A DNA stretch of 64,000 bases from Deltaproteobacteria bacterium HGW-Deltaproteobacteria-12 (GCA_002840565.1 PHBK01000008.1:43394-107393), one strand, 5' to 3'. Positions 1 to 9,807 are shown, numbered from the stretch's first letter. Notes: a model not told the origin generated them from the sequence alone. Numbers and translations are program-made.

Positions 1-1284
1 AGCCGCACCGGTAAAATGGTATTGCCCAAATACGGCCTTCTATCCATGGTTTTACAGGCATATCAGGAAAAATACTGCGATAATTTTGCCGCGATTCCCG
101 TTTATATCGGTTATGACCGGGTAGTTGAGGAAAAATCATATCTCAAGGAGCTGACCGGAACCCCCAAAGTTAAGGAAAACACGGCAGACATCATTAAGAG
201 CGGCAGCGTCCTGCGCAAACGCTATGGCCGGGTTTATGTAAATATCGGTGAACCGATTATTATGCAAGATTATCTGGCAAACGAGGAAAAACAAGTAGAT
301 CAGATGACCTTGGAAGAAAGACAAAGCCTGTATCGGAAAATCGGTTATGAAATAGTTCTGGAAATTAATAAGGTATCGGTTGTTACTCCTTTTTCCATAG
401 TGGCGTGCGGACTCCTCAGCCATGACCGCCGGGGCATATCGCATGAAGATTTGACGGATGTATTAAATGAATTTTATGAGTATCTGTTGACAACGAAAGT
501 AAAATTTGCGGAAACTTTTGCCCATCAGGAAAAAGCCATTGCCGAGGCCCTCAATATGTTTGCGCAATCCAAGATAATCTCGAAAGTTGAAGCGGAAGAG
601 GATGAAATTGAGGAAATGCAGGAAGTTGTTTATTCACTGGAAGATGACAAACGCCTCAATTTGGAATACTACAAAAACAACATTTTGCATTACTTCGTCC
701 CGGTGTGTTTCGTCGCCACATCGATGGTGAACTGCAATGAAGATGTCATGTCGCTGACCCGCATTATGGGTGATTATAAATTCCTGAAGCGTCTTTTATG
801 GAATGAATTTATTTTTGATGAGCGCAAAGACGATGTCGATGATGTCAACGATGTGCTGGCCTATTTGCACAACCGGAAAATGATCGCTTCTTTTGAACGG
901 GAAGGCCAGGTCTGGATTGAAGTAAAAGGAAAAGGTAAAACGAAGCTCAAGCCATTTGCCGGATTGATCCATAATTATCTGGAGTCATGCTGGATCGTTC
1001 TGAGAAGCTGTCTGTATTTGAAGAAAACTTCCCATACGGAGAAGGAATGGTTGAAGAAAGTCCGCACTCTGGGTGACAGAATGTATAGCAAGGGAGAGGT
1101 TCTGCGGGCGGAATCACTTTCACAGTCCAATTATACAAATGTTATCCGTTTTCTGGCGGACTCGGAACTTATTGCCTCTGCAATGAAGGAAGAAAAAGGC
1201 GAAAAGAAAGAGTTTGCTTATAAGCTTGCCGAGAACAGAGCGGAAATGGAAGTGCTGCGCCGCCGCCTTTTCAAATTCCTGTAG
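1..1284 (+). CDS. plsB: Glycerol-3-phosphate acyltransferase PlsB, C-terminal part (5' end outside window)
   Basis: The frame is open from base 1 (residues SRTGK), so the start and N-terminal part lie outside the window. PlsB transfers an acyl chain to sn-1 of glycerol-3-phosphate, the first step of phospholipid synthesis, at the inner membrane. The visible part begins at the family's G-S/R-R-T-G block, followed by the A-I-P-V-Y-I-G-Y block and Y-L-K-E-L, then a conserved V-Y-V-N-I-G-E-P-I stretch about 80 residues in. The rest is the long, poorly conserved C-terminal helical domain typical of bacterial PlsB. It converges on the cupin gene with a 29-bp gap. The family call is confident; the missing part cannot be judged. 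Confidence 0.85.
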   Translation, partial: SRTGKMVLPKYGLLSMVLQAYQEKYCDNFAAIPVYIGYDRVVEEKSYLKELTGTPKVKENTADIIKSGSVLRKRYGRVYVNIGEPIIMQDYLANEEKQVDQMTLEERQSLYRKIGYEIVLEINKVSVVTPFSIVACGLLSHDRRGISHEDLTDVLNEFYEYLLTTKVKFAETFAHQEKAIAEALNMFAQSKIISKVEAEEDEIEEMQEVVYSLEDDKRLNLEYYKNNILHYFVPVCFVATSMVNCNEDVMSLTRIMGDYKFLKRLLWNEFIFDERKDDVDDVNDVLAYLHNRKMIASFEREGQVWIEVKGKGKTKLKPFAGLIHNYLESCWIVLRSCLYLKKTSHTEKEWLKKVRTLGDRMYSKGEVLRAESLSQSNYTNVIRFLADSELIASAMKEEKGEKKEFAYKLAENRAEMEVLRRRLFKFL

Positions 1285-1313
1285 CACACAGTTGACCGGA
1301 GAAAACAACGATT

Positions 1314-1805
1314 TCAAGAAATCGTTTCACCCACATTCACAGCTAAGAGTTTTTCGTAAAAAGCGGGAACTCCCGCGGTCCCTTCCGCAGGCGACCAGCC
1401 AGCAAATTCAACAACCGTTGACGGATCATAAGGGCCGGGCTTTACTTCGAAAAACACGGACTGATCATCAAGGGGCACCCATGTATGCCAGACATCTGCC
1501 GGAATCTCCAGGCCGTTAACAGCTGCAGCAGGCCCGACAGGAACTCTCTGACTGACTCGTCCCATATTATCAAAGGTGATTACATCAAACAGTCCACGCA
1601 AAACAATCGCCATTTCTTTTTTACCGGGATGCCGGTGCGGGCGAAAATATGATTTCAGGCAGGCGGCAATAAAAAGTCGCTGAATCGGGTCGGACGGCTC
1701 TTCATGAACATTGTAATTACAGCGTAATCTTTGACTGGCGCCGGCCTGCGTGACCAGTTCATTCAGCATTGCTGAGGTAATCAATTTCATTGATGTCGTC
1801 GCCAT
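1314..1805 (-). CDS. WbuC-family cupin-fold metalloprotein
   Basis: A 163-residue single-domain cupin. The motif F-R-P-H-R-H-P-G-K-K-E near residue 55 supplies two His and a Glu for metal binding. A second cupin block with P-A-D-V-W-H-T-W near residue 102 supplies the third His. Length and motif order match the WbuC family, often found near surface polysaccharide loci. No such genes are visible here and the substrate is unknown. It is transcribed alone on the minus strand; a hairpin (1851-1869) lies in its 5' leader. Confidence 0.75.
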   Translation of the reverse strand: MATTSMKLITSAMLNELVTQAGASQRLRCNYNVHEEPSDPIQRLFIAACLKSYFRPHRHPGKKEMAIVLRGLFDVITFDNMGRVSQRVPVGPAAAVNGLEIPADVWHTWVPLDDQSVFFEVKPGPYDPSTVVEFAGWSPAEGTAGVPAFYEKLLAVNVGETIS

Positions 1806-1850
1806 AATAAGCCCCTTTTAATTCGTTTTAATGGGTTGGATTGATAACAA

Positions 1851-1869
1851 GCGTCCAAAGATCGGACGC
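1851..1869 (-). promoter_or_regulatory. Hairpin in the 5' leader of the cupin gene
   Basis: GCGTCC (1851-1856) and GGACGC (1864-1869) form a 6-bp perfect inverted repeat with a 7-nt loop, about 46 nt upstream of the cupin start. On the plus strand it is followed by a T-run, but no plus-strand gene ends here. An operator or leader structure is possible; a terminator on the other strand is the alternative. Confidence 0.35.
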
Positions 1870-2033
1870 AGGGCATTTTTTATTAACTGAAACTCTTCAG
1901 TGTGTCCACCAAATCGGGGGAAGACTAAGTTGAAATGCTGCATCTTAATCGTGATTGGCTGATTTTGTCACAGTGAGCAATGCTTGTTATAATGTTTTCC
2001 CGCACCCCCGAGATTTAAAGATATAGATAGAAC

Positions 2034-2076
2034 AAGGGGCTGCAGCCACCCATGGGGTGACAAGCCCCCTTTTTCT
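2034..2076 (-). terminator. Probable transcription terminator downstream of eno
   Basis: GGGGCT (2036-2041) pairs with AGCCCC (2063-2068), with an inner CACCC/GGGTG-type stem. Downstream of the eno stop on the minus strand the hairpin is followed by TTGTTCT; on the plus strand by TTTTTCT. It could work in both directions. Confidence 0.55.
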
Positions 2077-2086
2077 AAAAAATTCC

Positions 2087-3415
<1,329 letters not shown>

Positions 3416-3430
3416 TTAATTTTTTTTGCC

Positions 3431-3459
3431 TGTATAACAGAGACAATCCGGTATTTCAA
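3431..3459 (-). promoter_or_regulatory. Sigma-70-type promoter of eno
   Basis: On the minus strand TTGAAA (3459-3454) is followed after exactly 17 bp by TATACA (3436-3431). This is 28 bp upstream of the eno start codon and ahead of its Shine-Dalgarno. Confidence 0.7.
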
Positions 3460-3555
3460 GGCGATAATCTAATCGACTTGATTCCCCCTGCAAAGTCGGA
3501 TAATAAGAAAAAGCTTCAAATGAGCTGATTAAAATACATAACCCGGATTGCCTCG

Positions 3556-4311
3556 ATGATAAATAAAGCGAAAAACACAAAACTGTTTCTGCATCTGAAA
3601 AAGTGGCTGGAAAAGGCCGTGCTGGATTTTAACATGATCGAAGAAGGCGATCGGGTGCTCATCGGTGTATCCGGCGGCGCGGACAGCCTGGCCCTGCTTG
3701 ATTTACTGGATTCACCGATGGTTTTCATACCCGGTTTTTCTTTCATTGCCGTCAATATCGACATGGGATTCGATTCCGAATACGCCGCCTATAATCAACT
3801 GGAGAAATATCTGCAGGATAATAATTATGCTTATGTCATGGAGAAAACGGATATCGGATTGGTTGCGCACAGCGCCGTCAACAGGAAAAATCCCTGTTTT
3901 CTGTGCTCGCGGATGCGCCGCAAAAGGATTTTCGAAATAGCGGCGGAAAAAGGTTGTAACAAGATCGCTTTTGCCCATCACAAAGACGATATTATCGAAA
4001 CACTGCTGATCAACATGTTTTACGGACGTGAAATCAGCACGATGATGCCCAATCAGCGGATATTCGGCGGTAAGCTGCATATCATCCGGCCCCTGGCTTA
4101 TCTGCCGGAGGAACTGGTGAAAAAGTACAGCCGAGAGCGCCAATTTCCGGCGTTAAAAAACGATTGCCCGACCAGTGAAAATTCGCGGCGGATTTATATT
4201 AAAAAACTGTTGAATGAATTGGAAAGGGAAAACAAAGACATCCGTCATAATATTTTCCAAGCGATGAGCCATGTCAAACCGGATTACCTGCTGTCGGTGC
4301 CCAAAAAATAA
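3556..4311 (+). CDS. ttcA: TtcA-family tRNA thiolase (PP-loop ATPase with Fe-S cysteines)
   Basis: A 251-residue PP-loop ATPase. The S-G-G-A-D-S loop at residues 39-44 binds ATP and adenylates the tRNA base. C114-x2-C117 and C204 match the three cysteines that hold the [4Fe-4S] cluster in TtcA, which makes 2-thiocytidine at tRNA position 32. F-A-H-H-K-D-D-I-I-E-T near residue 140 is also typical. It is shorter than E. coli TtcA (about 310 residues), as in many anaerobes. The gene is divergent from eno and followed 35 bp later by smpB. The exact tRNA modification is inferred from family. Confidence 0.8.
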   Translation: MINKAKNTKLFLHLKKWLEKAVLDFNMIEEGDRVLIGVSGGADSLALLDLLDSPMVFIPGFSFIAVNIDMGFDSEYAAYNQLEKYLQDNNYAYVMEKTDIGLVAHSAVNRKNPCFLCSRMRRKRIFEIAAEKGCNKIAFAHHKDDIIETLLINMFYGREISTMMPNQRIFGGKLHIIRPLAYLPEELVKKYSRERQFPALKNDCPTSENSRRIYIKKLLNELERENKDIRHNIFQAMSHVKPDYLLSVPKK

Positions 4312-4346
4312 ATGGCTTTCAGCGCAAATTAATGTAAAATTCAATC

Positions 4347-4823
4347 ATGGCAAAAGAAAACACAGCACAAAAACTTATTGCGTCTAATAAAACCGCGCGG
4401 CTTAACTATGATATCGACGATACTTACGAAGCCGGCCTTGTCCTGACCGGCACGGAAGTCAAAGCTCTGCGGGATGGCAAAGCGAATTTAAAAGACAGTT
4501 ACGCCGTTGTGCAAAATAATGAAGTCTTCCTGCGCGAAATGCACATCAGTCATTACGATCACGGCAATCGCTGCAATCATGAACCGTTGAGGGCGCGTAA
4601 GCTGCTTCTGCATAAACGGGAAATCAAGAAACTTTACGGCAAGTCCCGCGAAAAGGGACTGGCGCTGGTGCCATTGAAACTCTATTTCAAAAACGGCAGG
4701 GTTAAAGTGGAGATCGGCATCGGCAAGGGGAAAAAATTGTATGACCGCCGGCAGGATATCAAGCAGCGCGAAGAACGCCGCACGGTTTCGCGGGATTTTA
4801 AATCGAAACAGATTAAATTCTAA
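4347..4823 (+). CDS. smpB: SsrA-binding protein SmpB
   Basis: A 158-residue SmpB. It binds tmRNA and delivers it to stalled ribosomes for trans-translation. Family blocks are all present: L-N-Y-D-I near residue 20, [19 protein letters not shown], the [10 protein letters not shown] region and the basic C-terminal tail with [11 protein letters not shown]. Its RNA partner ssrA lies 600 bp downstream on the same strand, with a thioesterase gene between. The next gene starts 12 bp after this stop. Confidence 0.97.
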   Translation: MAKENTAQKLIASNKTARLNYDIDDTYEAGLVLTGTEVKALRDGKANLKDSYAVVQNNEVFLREMHISHYDHGNRCNHEPLRARKLLLHKREIKKLYGKSREKGLALVPLKLYFKNGRVKVEIGIGKGKKLYDRRQDIKQREERRTVSRDFKSKQIKF

Positions 4824-4834
4824 AGGTTGAAAAC

Positions 4835-5305
4835 ATGGAAGGCAAAAAAGTCAGTGAGAGTCGCATGATTATTGCACAAGCCATGAATCCGGAAAATGCC
4901 AATCCGTCTGGAAATGTCCATGGTGGCGACATCATGAAGCTTATCGATACGGCCGGAGGTATTGCCGCCGCGCGACATGCCCGCGCGCACGTGGTGACCG
5001 CATCCATCGATAGGATTGATTTTCATCATCCCGTCTATATCGGCGATGTGATTACACTCAAAGCATCAGTCAATTATGTGGGCCGGACATCCATGGAAGT
5101 CGGCGTGCGCGTCGAGGCGGAAAACGTGATTACCGGGCAGGTGCGCCACACCGGTTCCGCCTTTCTTACTTTTGTCGCGCTGGATGCCCAAAAAAAGCCG
5201 ATTCAGTTGCCGCCACTCATTTTGGAAACCGATGAAGATAGGCATCGCAATCAAGAAGCGGCAAAAAGACGGCAGATGCGTCTTGCGGAAAAAAAAACGA
5301 CGTAA
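4835..5305 (+). CDS. Acyl-CoA thioesterase, hotdog fold (YciA/BFIT-type)
   Basis: A 156-residue single hotdog-domain thioesterase that would hydrolyse acyl-CoA to free acid and CoA. N-P-S-G-N-V-H-G-G-D-I-M-K-L-I-D near residue 28 is the signature block with the catalytic Asp. It is followed by A-A-R-H-A-R and V-T-A-S-I-D-R-I-D-F, typical of cytosolic acyl-CoA thioesterases of the YciA/BACH group. A short basic tail ends the protein. It probably shares a transcript with smpB (12-bp gap). Chain-length preference cannot be read. Confidence 0.88.
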   Translation: MEGKKVSESRMIIAQAMNPENANPSGNVHGGDIMKLIDTAGGIAAARHARAHVVTASIDRIDFHHPVYIGDVITLKASVNYVGRTSMEVGVRVEAENVITGQVRHTGSAFLTFVALDAQKKPIQLPPLILETDEDRHRNQEAAKRRQMRLAEKKTT

Positions 5306-5372
5306 TACAAGCAGTTATTGCTTAATGATTGCTTTCAGGAGAGTGCTTCCATCACCCGCGCTGTCTTTGTCT

Positions 5373-5401
5373 TTGACAAAGGATCGGCAACCGACTATAC
5401 T
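5373..5401 (+). promoter_or_regulatory. Strong sigma-70-type promoter of ssrA
   Basis: TTGACA (5373-5378), a 17-bp spacer, then TATACT (5396-5401). The -35 is perfect and the -10 has one mismatch. Transcription would start near 5408, just before the mature tmRNA 5' end. Confidence 0.8.
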
Positions 5402-5422
5402 AAAGACAAATGACAATCTAAG

Positions 5423-5775
5423 GGGGGCGTACCGGTTTCGACGGGGACATTTGAAGTTGTAGAAGCGTACCGAGGTTCCTACAGGCCTCGTAAAACAGGT
5501 AGGAAACATATAATCGCAGAAAACTACGATTACGCATTAGCCGCTTAGACGGCTAACGTTTTGCCCGGTTTGCCTGTCGGCTGGACCAGAACGTCATTTA
5601 GACAGGATACCCAAACTTCTTGCCTGGGGGAGGGCGGCGACAATTTACAGGATAGCGCGGGGCGATCCGGCCTTAGGGAGCAATTCAGCGTGAAGGTTCT
5701 AAAACGAAGGCTACGTACGTAGATGCTACAGCGGAAGGTTTTCGGACGCGGGTTCAATTCCCGCCGCCTCCACCA
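5423..5775 (+). ncRNA. ssrA: tmRNA (transfer-messenger RNA)
   Basis: The 5' end GGGGGCG pairs over seven positions with CGCCTCC at 5765-5771 (one G-U), followed by discriminator A and an encoded CCA (5773-5775). The T arm is the GGTTCAATTCC stretch at 5751-5761. The tag frame at 5516-5548 encodes AENYDYALAA and TAG, and the stop sits in an AGCC/GGCT hairpin as usual. tmRNA with SmpB rescues stalled ribosomes and tags the nascent chain for proteolysis. The 3' end overlaps the left attachment repeat of an integrated island, so the mature 3' end is restored by the element. Confidence 0.97.
5746..5768 (+). repeat. Left attachment-site repeat (attL) in the 3' end of ssrA
   Basis: These 23 bp span the T arm and acceptor stem of tmRNA and recur at 8935-8957 in the same orientation with a single mismatch (C5762 versus T8951). 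tmRNA 3' ends are classic targets of tyrosine recombinases, and an integrase remnant starts 20 bp to the right. Confidence 0.85.
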
Positions 5776-5795
5776 ATAAAGTACAATAATAACAG

Positions 5796-6218
5796 TTATT
5801 TAACACCCTTTGCACCCTCAAAATCCGGTATCAAAGCAGTATCAATCTTTGATATCGGTATTACCTCTGCACCACGCCTGTAAATTGATAAAATGTCATC
5901 GTCTTGAGCCAGTCCTAAATAGCGTTCAAATGCTTTATTAGTTTTGCTCATAGCCGCTTCTTTTATTTGCTCAGGGGAATAATGCCTTCTTAGTGCTCTG
6001 ACCGTTGAATGACGAGTGCCGCCGAAAAGGTCTACATCTTCAACGCCCAAATTAGCGCAAGCCTTCACCCACCATTTGTAAAAATACTTAATCCCGAAAG
6101 GTTTGTTTTCGACACAACGGGGAGCGGTTTCGTCTCCGACGAGCTTTGGTTGAGCCCATTCTCGCCGGAACCGCATGAATATGCCTTTCCGTATAAAATT
6201 CGAATAGTATTCATTATG
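5796..6218 (-). pseudogene. Phage/island-type tyrosine recombinase, C-terminal remnant
   Basis: Only the last part of a site-specific tyrosine recombinase remains. The frame opens just after a TGA at 6221-6219 and runs to the stop by the ssrA 3' end. It keeps the catalytic-domain end: G-T-R-H-S-T near the second Arg region, and N-K-A-F-E-R-Y-L, whose Tyr is the expected nucleophile. The SAM-like and first-Arg segments are missing, and no continuation is seen upstream. The position next to the attachment repeat, pointing toward it, is the usual integrase arrangement. The element therefore looks immobile on its own. Confidence 0.75.
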
Positions 6219-6271
6219 TCATAAGCTCCAGAAGACCGTCTGATTTCTTTACAGTGGACAAATTTTCCATA

Positions 6272-6290
6272 AAAAACCAACTTGGTTTTT
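6272..6290. repeat. 19-bp perfect palindrome, copy 1
   Basis: AAAAACCAA, C, TTGGTTTTT is a perfect dyad. A second copy of its core lies at 6403-6418, and a degenerate half-related sequence (ACCAAGTGG) at 6311-6319. All lie in the 240 bp before the DUF4145 gene, so a repressor operator is plausible. Confidence 0.5.
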
Positions 6291-6402
6291 AGTCCATATT
6301 ATCGTGAAATACCAAGTGGCAAAATTTAATTCTGTCTGATTTTATAATGATATTTCCCTTTTCATTCGGATTCTAAAGGAGTAAACTGGCAACAAATATC
6401 GG

Positions 6403-6418
6403 AAAAAACCAACTTGGT
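6403..6418. repeat. Palindrome copy 2 upstream of the DUF4145 gene
   Basis: AAAAAACCAACTTGGT repeats copy 1; its dyad core ACCAA-C-TTGGT is at 6408-6418. It lies about 40 bp before the start codon at 6460, where a promoter or operator would be expected. Confidence 0.5.
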
Positions 6419-6459
6419 ATATTAATTGTTATGTGACTAAACATGAAGGGAGACAATAA

Positions 6460-7065
6460 ATGCAAAAACTTGTCTGGGATTCAGTCGGTAATCTCAATTC
6501 ACAAGAGTATACGTGTGGTTATTGTGGTTCTTCAATAGCATCAGAAAAAGGGTGGTATGGGCACAGGCAAGGCTACAATAATATTTTTGCCACCATTTAC
6601 ATATGTCATAAATGCGGGCGGCCAACATTAATAGACGAGACCGAAAATGGTAAGCAAACCCCTGGTGTAGTATTCGGTAATACTGTTTCAGATATCCCTG
6701 AAAAAACTGTCGGAGACTTGTATTCTGAAGCACGGAAATGCACTGGTGCAGGATCATATACGGCATCAGTTTTATGCTGTAGAAAATTATTAATGCATGT
6801 GGCGGTATCCAAAGGTGCAAAGGTCGGAGAATCATTTGTCAGTTACGTTGAATACCTAGCCAACAAAAATTACATTCCTCCTGATGCTAAAGACTGGGTA
6901 GATCACATAAGGAAGAAAAGTAATGAAGCAAACCATGAAATTTCTATTATGGGTAAGGACGATGCAGAGGAGCTTATATCCTTTATCGAAATGCTTCTAA
7001 AAGTAATTTACGAATTCCCAGCTGCTATTAAGAAAAAATTAACACCACCAAGTAACCCCACATAA
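6460..7065 (+). CDS. DUF4145-type protein with N-terminal zinc ribbon
   Basis: A 201-residue protein. C-G-Y-C (about residues 19-22) and C-H-K-C (about 50-53) form a treble-clef-like zinc ribbon. The second half, from about residue 85, fits the DUF4145 all-helical domain: a Y-T-A-S-V-L-C-C-R-K-L-L helix, an I-R-K-K-S-N-E-A-N-H-E block and D-A-E-E-L-I-S-F-I-E-M. DUF4145 proteins have no settled activity but occur often in restriction and defence loci. The gene is AT-rich and lies inside the ssrA island, 66 bp before the ATPase gene on the same strand. A paired function is inference. A clear GGGAG precedes the start. Confidence 0.7.
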   Translation: MQKLVWDSVGNLNSQEYTCGYCGSSIASEKGWYGHRQGYNNIFATIYICHKCGRPTLIDETENGKQTPGVVFGNTVSDIPEKTVGDLYSEARKCTGAGSYTASVLCCRKLLMHVAVSKGAKVGESFVSYVEYLANKNYIPPDAKDWVDHIRKKSNEANHEISIMGKDDAEELISFIEMLLKVIYEFPAAIKKKLTPPSNPT

Positions 7066-7131
7066 CAAGACACTCCAGCCGACGCCAAAAAATGGCGCGG
7101 CTGAGTTTAGACGTTATATTAAAGGACTAAT

Positions 7132-8655
7132 ATGATTGAATATCTTTCTGCTAAGAATCATAAGGCTCTCAAGCATGCTCAACTTAATGAACTTGGAAGA
7201 ATAAATATTATATGTGGAAAAAACAACAGTGGAAAAACATCATTGTTAGAAGCTTTATGTGAAAAAAACAAATTTGGTATTGGAAAAACAATAAAATCTA
7301 ATGAAGAATGGTTATTAGACTTATTCAAAAGTCAAACTGGAAGATATTCAAATCCTGTCCCAAGAATTTCAAATGACTGGTTTAATCAATATATACAAAA
7401 CGTGTCCCATAATAATGTGATTTGGTTTTCTGACCAAAGCGAGGCTATAATCGCCGATATAAAGAAATCAAAAAAAGAACACAATGTTCTACGTCAGCAC
7501 GCGGAAACCGTGTTTGATTTTAAACCGTTATTAGACAGTTTTTTTAGTAAATCACTAAATTATTATAATCCTGTCCTGATACCTCCTAAAAGGCGTCTTA
7601 AATTCAAATCCGATATAAATATGAATCAAGAAATCACACCTAGTGGTGACGGAATAATAAACAAATTGTTCTTCCTGAAAAATCAGGATCTTGAATCAAC
7701 TAGCTACAACGTATATAAAAAAATTTATGATACATTCCAGACTATAACAAATTCTAAATTTAATGTGGTTCCAAACAAAGAAAACAATATAGAATTATTT
7801 TATCAAACTGATCGAGACTGGATACCTGCTGATGCTTGTGGTGTTGGACTTACAGATATATTGATTATTCTAACAGTGCTAAATGTATTTGATAATAATA
7901 TTTTTTTTATTGAAGAACCTGAAAATCATTTGCACGCAGATTTTCAAAAAAGACTACTGTCCTATTTAACATCAATTAAAAACAAACAATTCCTTTTAAC
8001 TACTCATTCCGCAACTTTTATCAACACCGATATAATAGATAAGATATTTTATTGTAATAATAATGGAGAAATCAAAGTATCTGACCAAACATCAAAATCA
8101 GAAATAATAACTTCGCTAGGGTATTCGGTTAGTGAAAATTTAGTTGCAGATCTAATTATTTTGTTAGAGGGCCCGTCAGATATACCCGTGATAAAAGAAA
8201 TGCTTAAATGGGTTGGTGTCCTTCCACACCATAATATTAAATACTGGTCACTCGGTGGCGATATAATGGCTTCTTTAGATCTATCAGTATTTGCAGAGAG
8301 AAATAATGTGGTTTCTCTCGTAGATTCAGACCCTGGCAGTTCTGCTCAAAGGACTCGCTTTAAAAAGAATTGCGATACTAATCAAATCTTTTGCACAAAA
8401 TTAAAACGATACTCAATTGAAAACTACTTTACAATCAATGCGCTACGTGAAACGTTTCCTGATCAAATACCGTTGAGAGTTAAAGAGATTAACCACATGG
8501 AATCTGTCGACTCACAGATTGGCTTTAAGGCAAAAAACAAGACCATCAAATCCAAAAACTCACAGATAATTAAAAAAATGTCCATTTCTGATATTGCGGA
8601 AACTGACTTAATGCCATTCTTGAATCACATAAAGAAATTTTTAAAGGTAATTTGA
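7132..8655 (+). CDS. OLD-family-like AAA ATPase with TOPRIM-like nuclease domain
   Basis: A 507-residue protein with the layout of overcoming-lysogenization-defect (OLD) nucleases. The N-terminal ABC/SMC-like ATPase has Walker A G-K-N-N-S-G-K-T-S at 29-37 and Walker B I-F-F-I-E-E-P-E-N-H-L-H with E261-E262. T-T-H-S-A-T follows as the H-loop. The C-terminal part fits a TOPRIM fold: L-L-E-G-P-S-D (E346, D350) and V-D-S-D (D398, D400). OLD proteins act as DNA nucleases, and relatives such as GajA and PARIS AriA work in phage defence. No UvrD-like helicase partner is present, so this is not a complete Gabija system. Codon use is AT-rich, unlike the flanks, which supports transfer. Confidence 0.75.
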   Translation: MIEYLSAKNHKALKHAQLNELGRINIICGKNNSGKTSLLEALCEKNKFGIGKTIKSNEEWLLDLFKSQTGRYSNPVPRISNDWFNQYIQNVSHNNVIWFSDQSEAIIADIKKSKKEHNVLRQHAETVFDFKPLLDSFFSKSLNYYNPVLIPPKRRLKFKSDINMNQEITPSGDGIINKLFFLKNQDLESTSYNVYKKIYDTFQTITNSKFNVVPNKENNIELFYQTDRDWIPADACGVGLTDILIILTVLNVFDNNIFFIEEPENHLHADFQKRLLSYLTSIKNKQFLLTTHSATFINTDIIDKIFYCNNNGEIKVSDQTSKSEIITSLGYSVSENLVADLIILLEGPSDIPVIKEMLKWVGVLPHHNIKYWSLGGDIMASLDLSVFAERNNVVSLVDSDPGSSAQRTRFKKNCDTNQIFCTKLKRYSIENYFTINALRETFPDQIPLRVKEINHMESVDSQIGFKAKNKTIKSKNSQIIKKMSISDIAETDLMPFLNHIKKFLKVI

Positions 8656-9134
8656 AATTATTGGATTAAATAATATAACTAGCGGCAATCCATACGATCG
8701 CTACGCTCCGGTTGATTTTTTCGTTGGGCTACTGAGTTGAATATCCTCTAAACATCCTCTAATTTAAAAAGAAGCTAAAAAAATTAATCTTTTACGGTGT
8801 TTGTTTGCAGGTTCAAATTCTGCGACATGAATGAGAGAGGAGGTTCAAGTTACTAATTAGAGTCGTATGGGTTTGTATCAAAGCGGTATCAGTATCAAAT
8901 CAACCCTAATCAAATCAAGTAGTAACAACGTGGAACGCGGGTTCAATTCCTGCCGCCGCGGACTCTCTTGTTGAAACAAGCAAATCATCAACCTCGATAA
9001 AATTGCTGTCCTGCAATCGCAAATAATCAAAACTGCTGAACTTTATCTTTACATGTGGTACAAATATCCAAGGCAGATTACTGCCTTCTTGGGAAACTTC
9101 CGACAATACCTCATCGATGGAAAGGAATATGGAT
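8656..9134. other. Gene-free right end of the ssrA island and junction
   Basis: No convincing gene in these 479 bp. A T-arm-like GGTTCAAATTC lies near 8811-8821 without a tRNA body. A TATCAAAGC(A/G)GTATCA sequence near 8876-8891 matches one at about 5830-5845, each close to 60 bp inside its att repeat. The right att repeat lies at 8935-8957. The segment after it returns to host-like composition before the flavoprotein gene. Confidence 0.5.
8935..8957 (+). repeat. Right attachment-site repeat (attR)
   Basis: Matches 22 of 23 bases of the ssrA 3'-end segment at 5746-5768, same orientation. It lacks the following CTCCACCA, so it is the displaced copy and not a functional tmRNA end. It marks the right boundary of a 3.2 kb island. 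Confidence 0.85.
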
Positions 9135-9701
9135 ATGAAGATTATCGGCTTCAACGGCAGTCCGAGGAATGACGGCAACACCACGACGTTGTTTGGCTAT
9201 CTCTTGCGGGAGATCGAAAAAGACGGCATTGAAACGGAACTTGTCCAACTCTCGGCAAAAGCGATCCACGGTTGCATTGCCTGCTACAAATGTTTCGAGA
9301 ATAAAGACCGGCGATGCGCCGTGAAAAACGATGCAGCAAATGAATATATTGAAAAGATGACAACGGCTCAGGGTATAGTTTTGGGATCACCTTCCTATTT
9401 TCAGGATGTAACGGCGGAGATGAAGGCTCTGATAGACCGCGCTGGTTTCGTCGGATTGGCCAACGGGAGGATGTTCAAGAACAAAATCGGGGCTACGCTA
9501 TCATGTTTTCGTCGCTCCGGAGGGATGCATACAATAGAAACTATGAACCATTTCTTTTTTGCCAATGAACTGATCATTGCCGGTCGGGCAATCAGCGTTG
9601 CCCGGGAAAAGGGAGAGGTGGATCGAGATGAGGAAGGTGTCCATAACGCTCAGGCTCTGGGGCAAAAAATCGCCTGGATGGCGAAGAAGCTCTCTGGCTG
9701 A
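9135..9701 (+). CDS. Flavodoxin-fold NADPH-dependent FMN reductase / iron-sulfur flavoprotein family
   Basis: About 188 residues. The start M-K-I-I-G-F-N-G-S-P-R-N-D-G-N-T binds FMN phosphate. A cysteine cluster C-I-A-C-Y-K-C followed by R-R-C resembles the compact cluster motif of iron-sulfur flavoproteins. G-S-P-S-Y-F and the R-S-G-G-M-H-T region are typical of the family. It would move electrons through FMN; partners are unknown. The frame also has ATGs at 9117 and 9129, but only ATG 9135 has a well-spaced AAAGGA (9121-9126). It is the first gene to the right of the island. Confidence 0.8.
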   Translation: MKIIGFNGSPRNDGNTTTLFGYLLREIEKDGIETELVQLSAKAIHGCIACYKCFENKDRRCAVKNDAANEYIEKMTTAQGIVLGSPSYFQDVTAEMKALIDRAGFVGLANGRMFKNKIGATLSCFRRSGGMHTIETMNHFFFANELIIAGRAISVAREKGEVDRDEEGVHNAQALGQKIAWMAKKLSG

Positions 9702-9807
9702 AATGCCATAAAACAGTTCTTACTTAACAGCCGGTGTAAAAACACTTGCGCCGCGTATCTACTGGACTCATTGGAAAGATGCTCTTATCAGAAAGGAGAA
9801 TAACGAC

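Noticed and set aside
8807..8823. T-arm-like GCAGG-TTCAAAT-TCTGC that could belong to a tRNA
   Set aside because: No acceptor stem, anticodon arm or CCA could be built around it; perhaps an old att remnant.
8915..9184. 89-codon minus-strand frame across the island junction
   Set aside because: It translates the att repeat itself (A-A-G-I-E-P-A is a known tRNA/tmRNA artefact) and overlaps the flavoprotein start.
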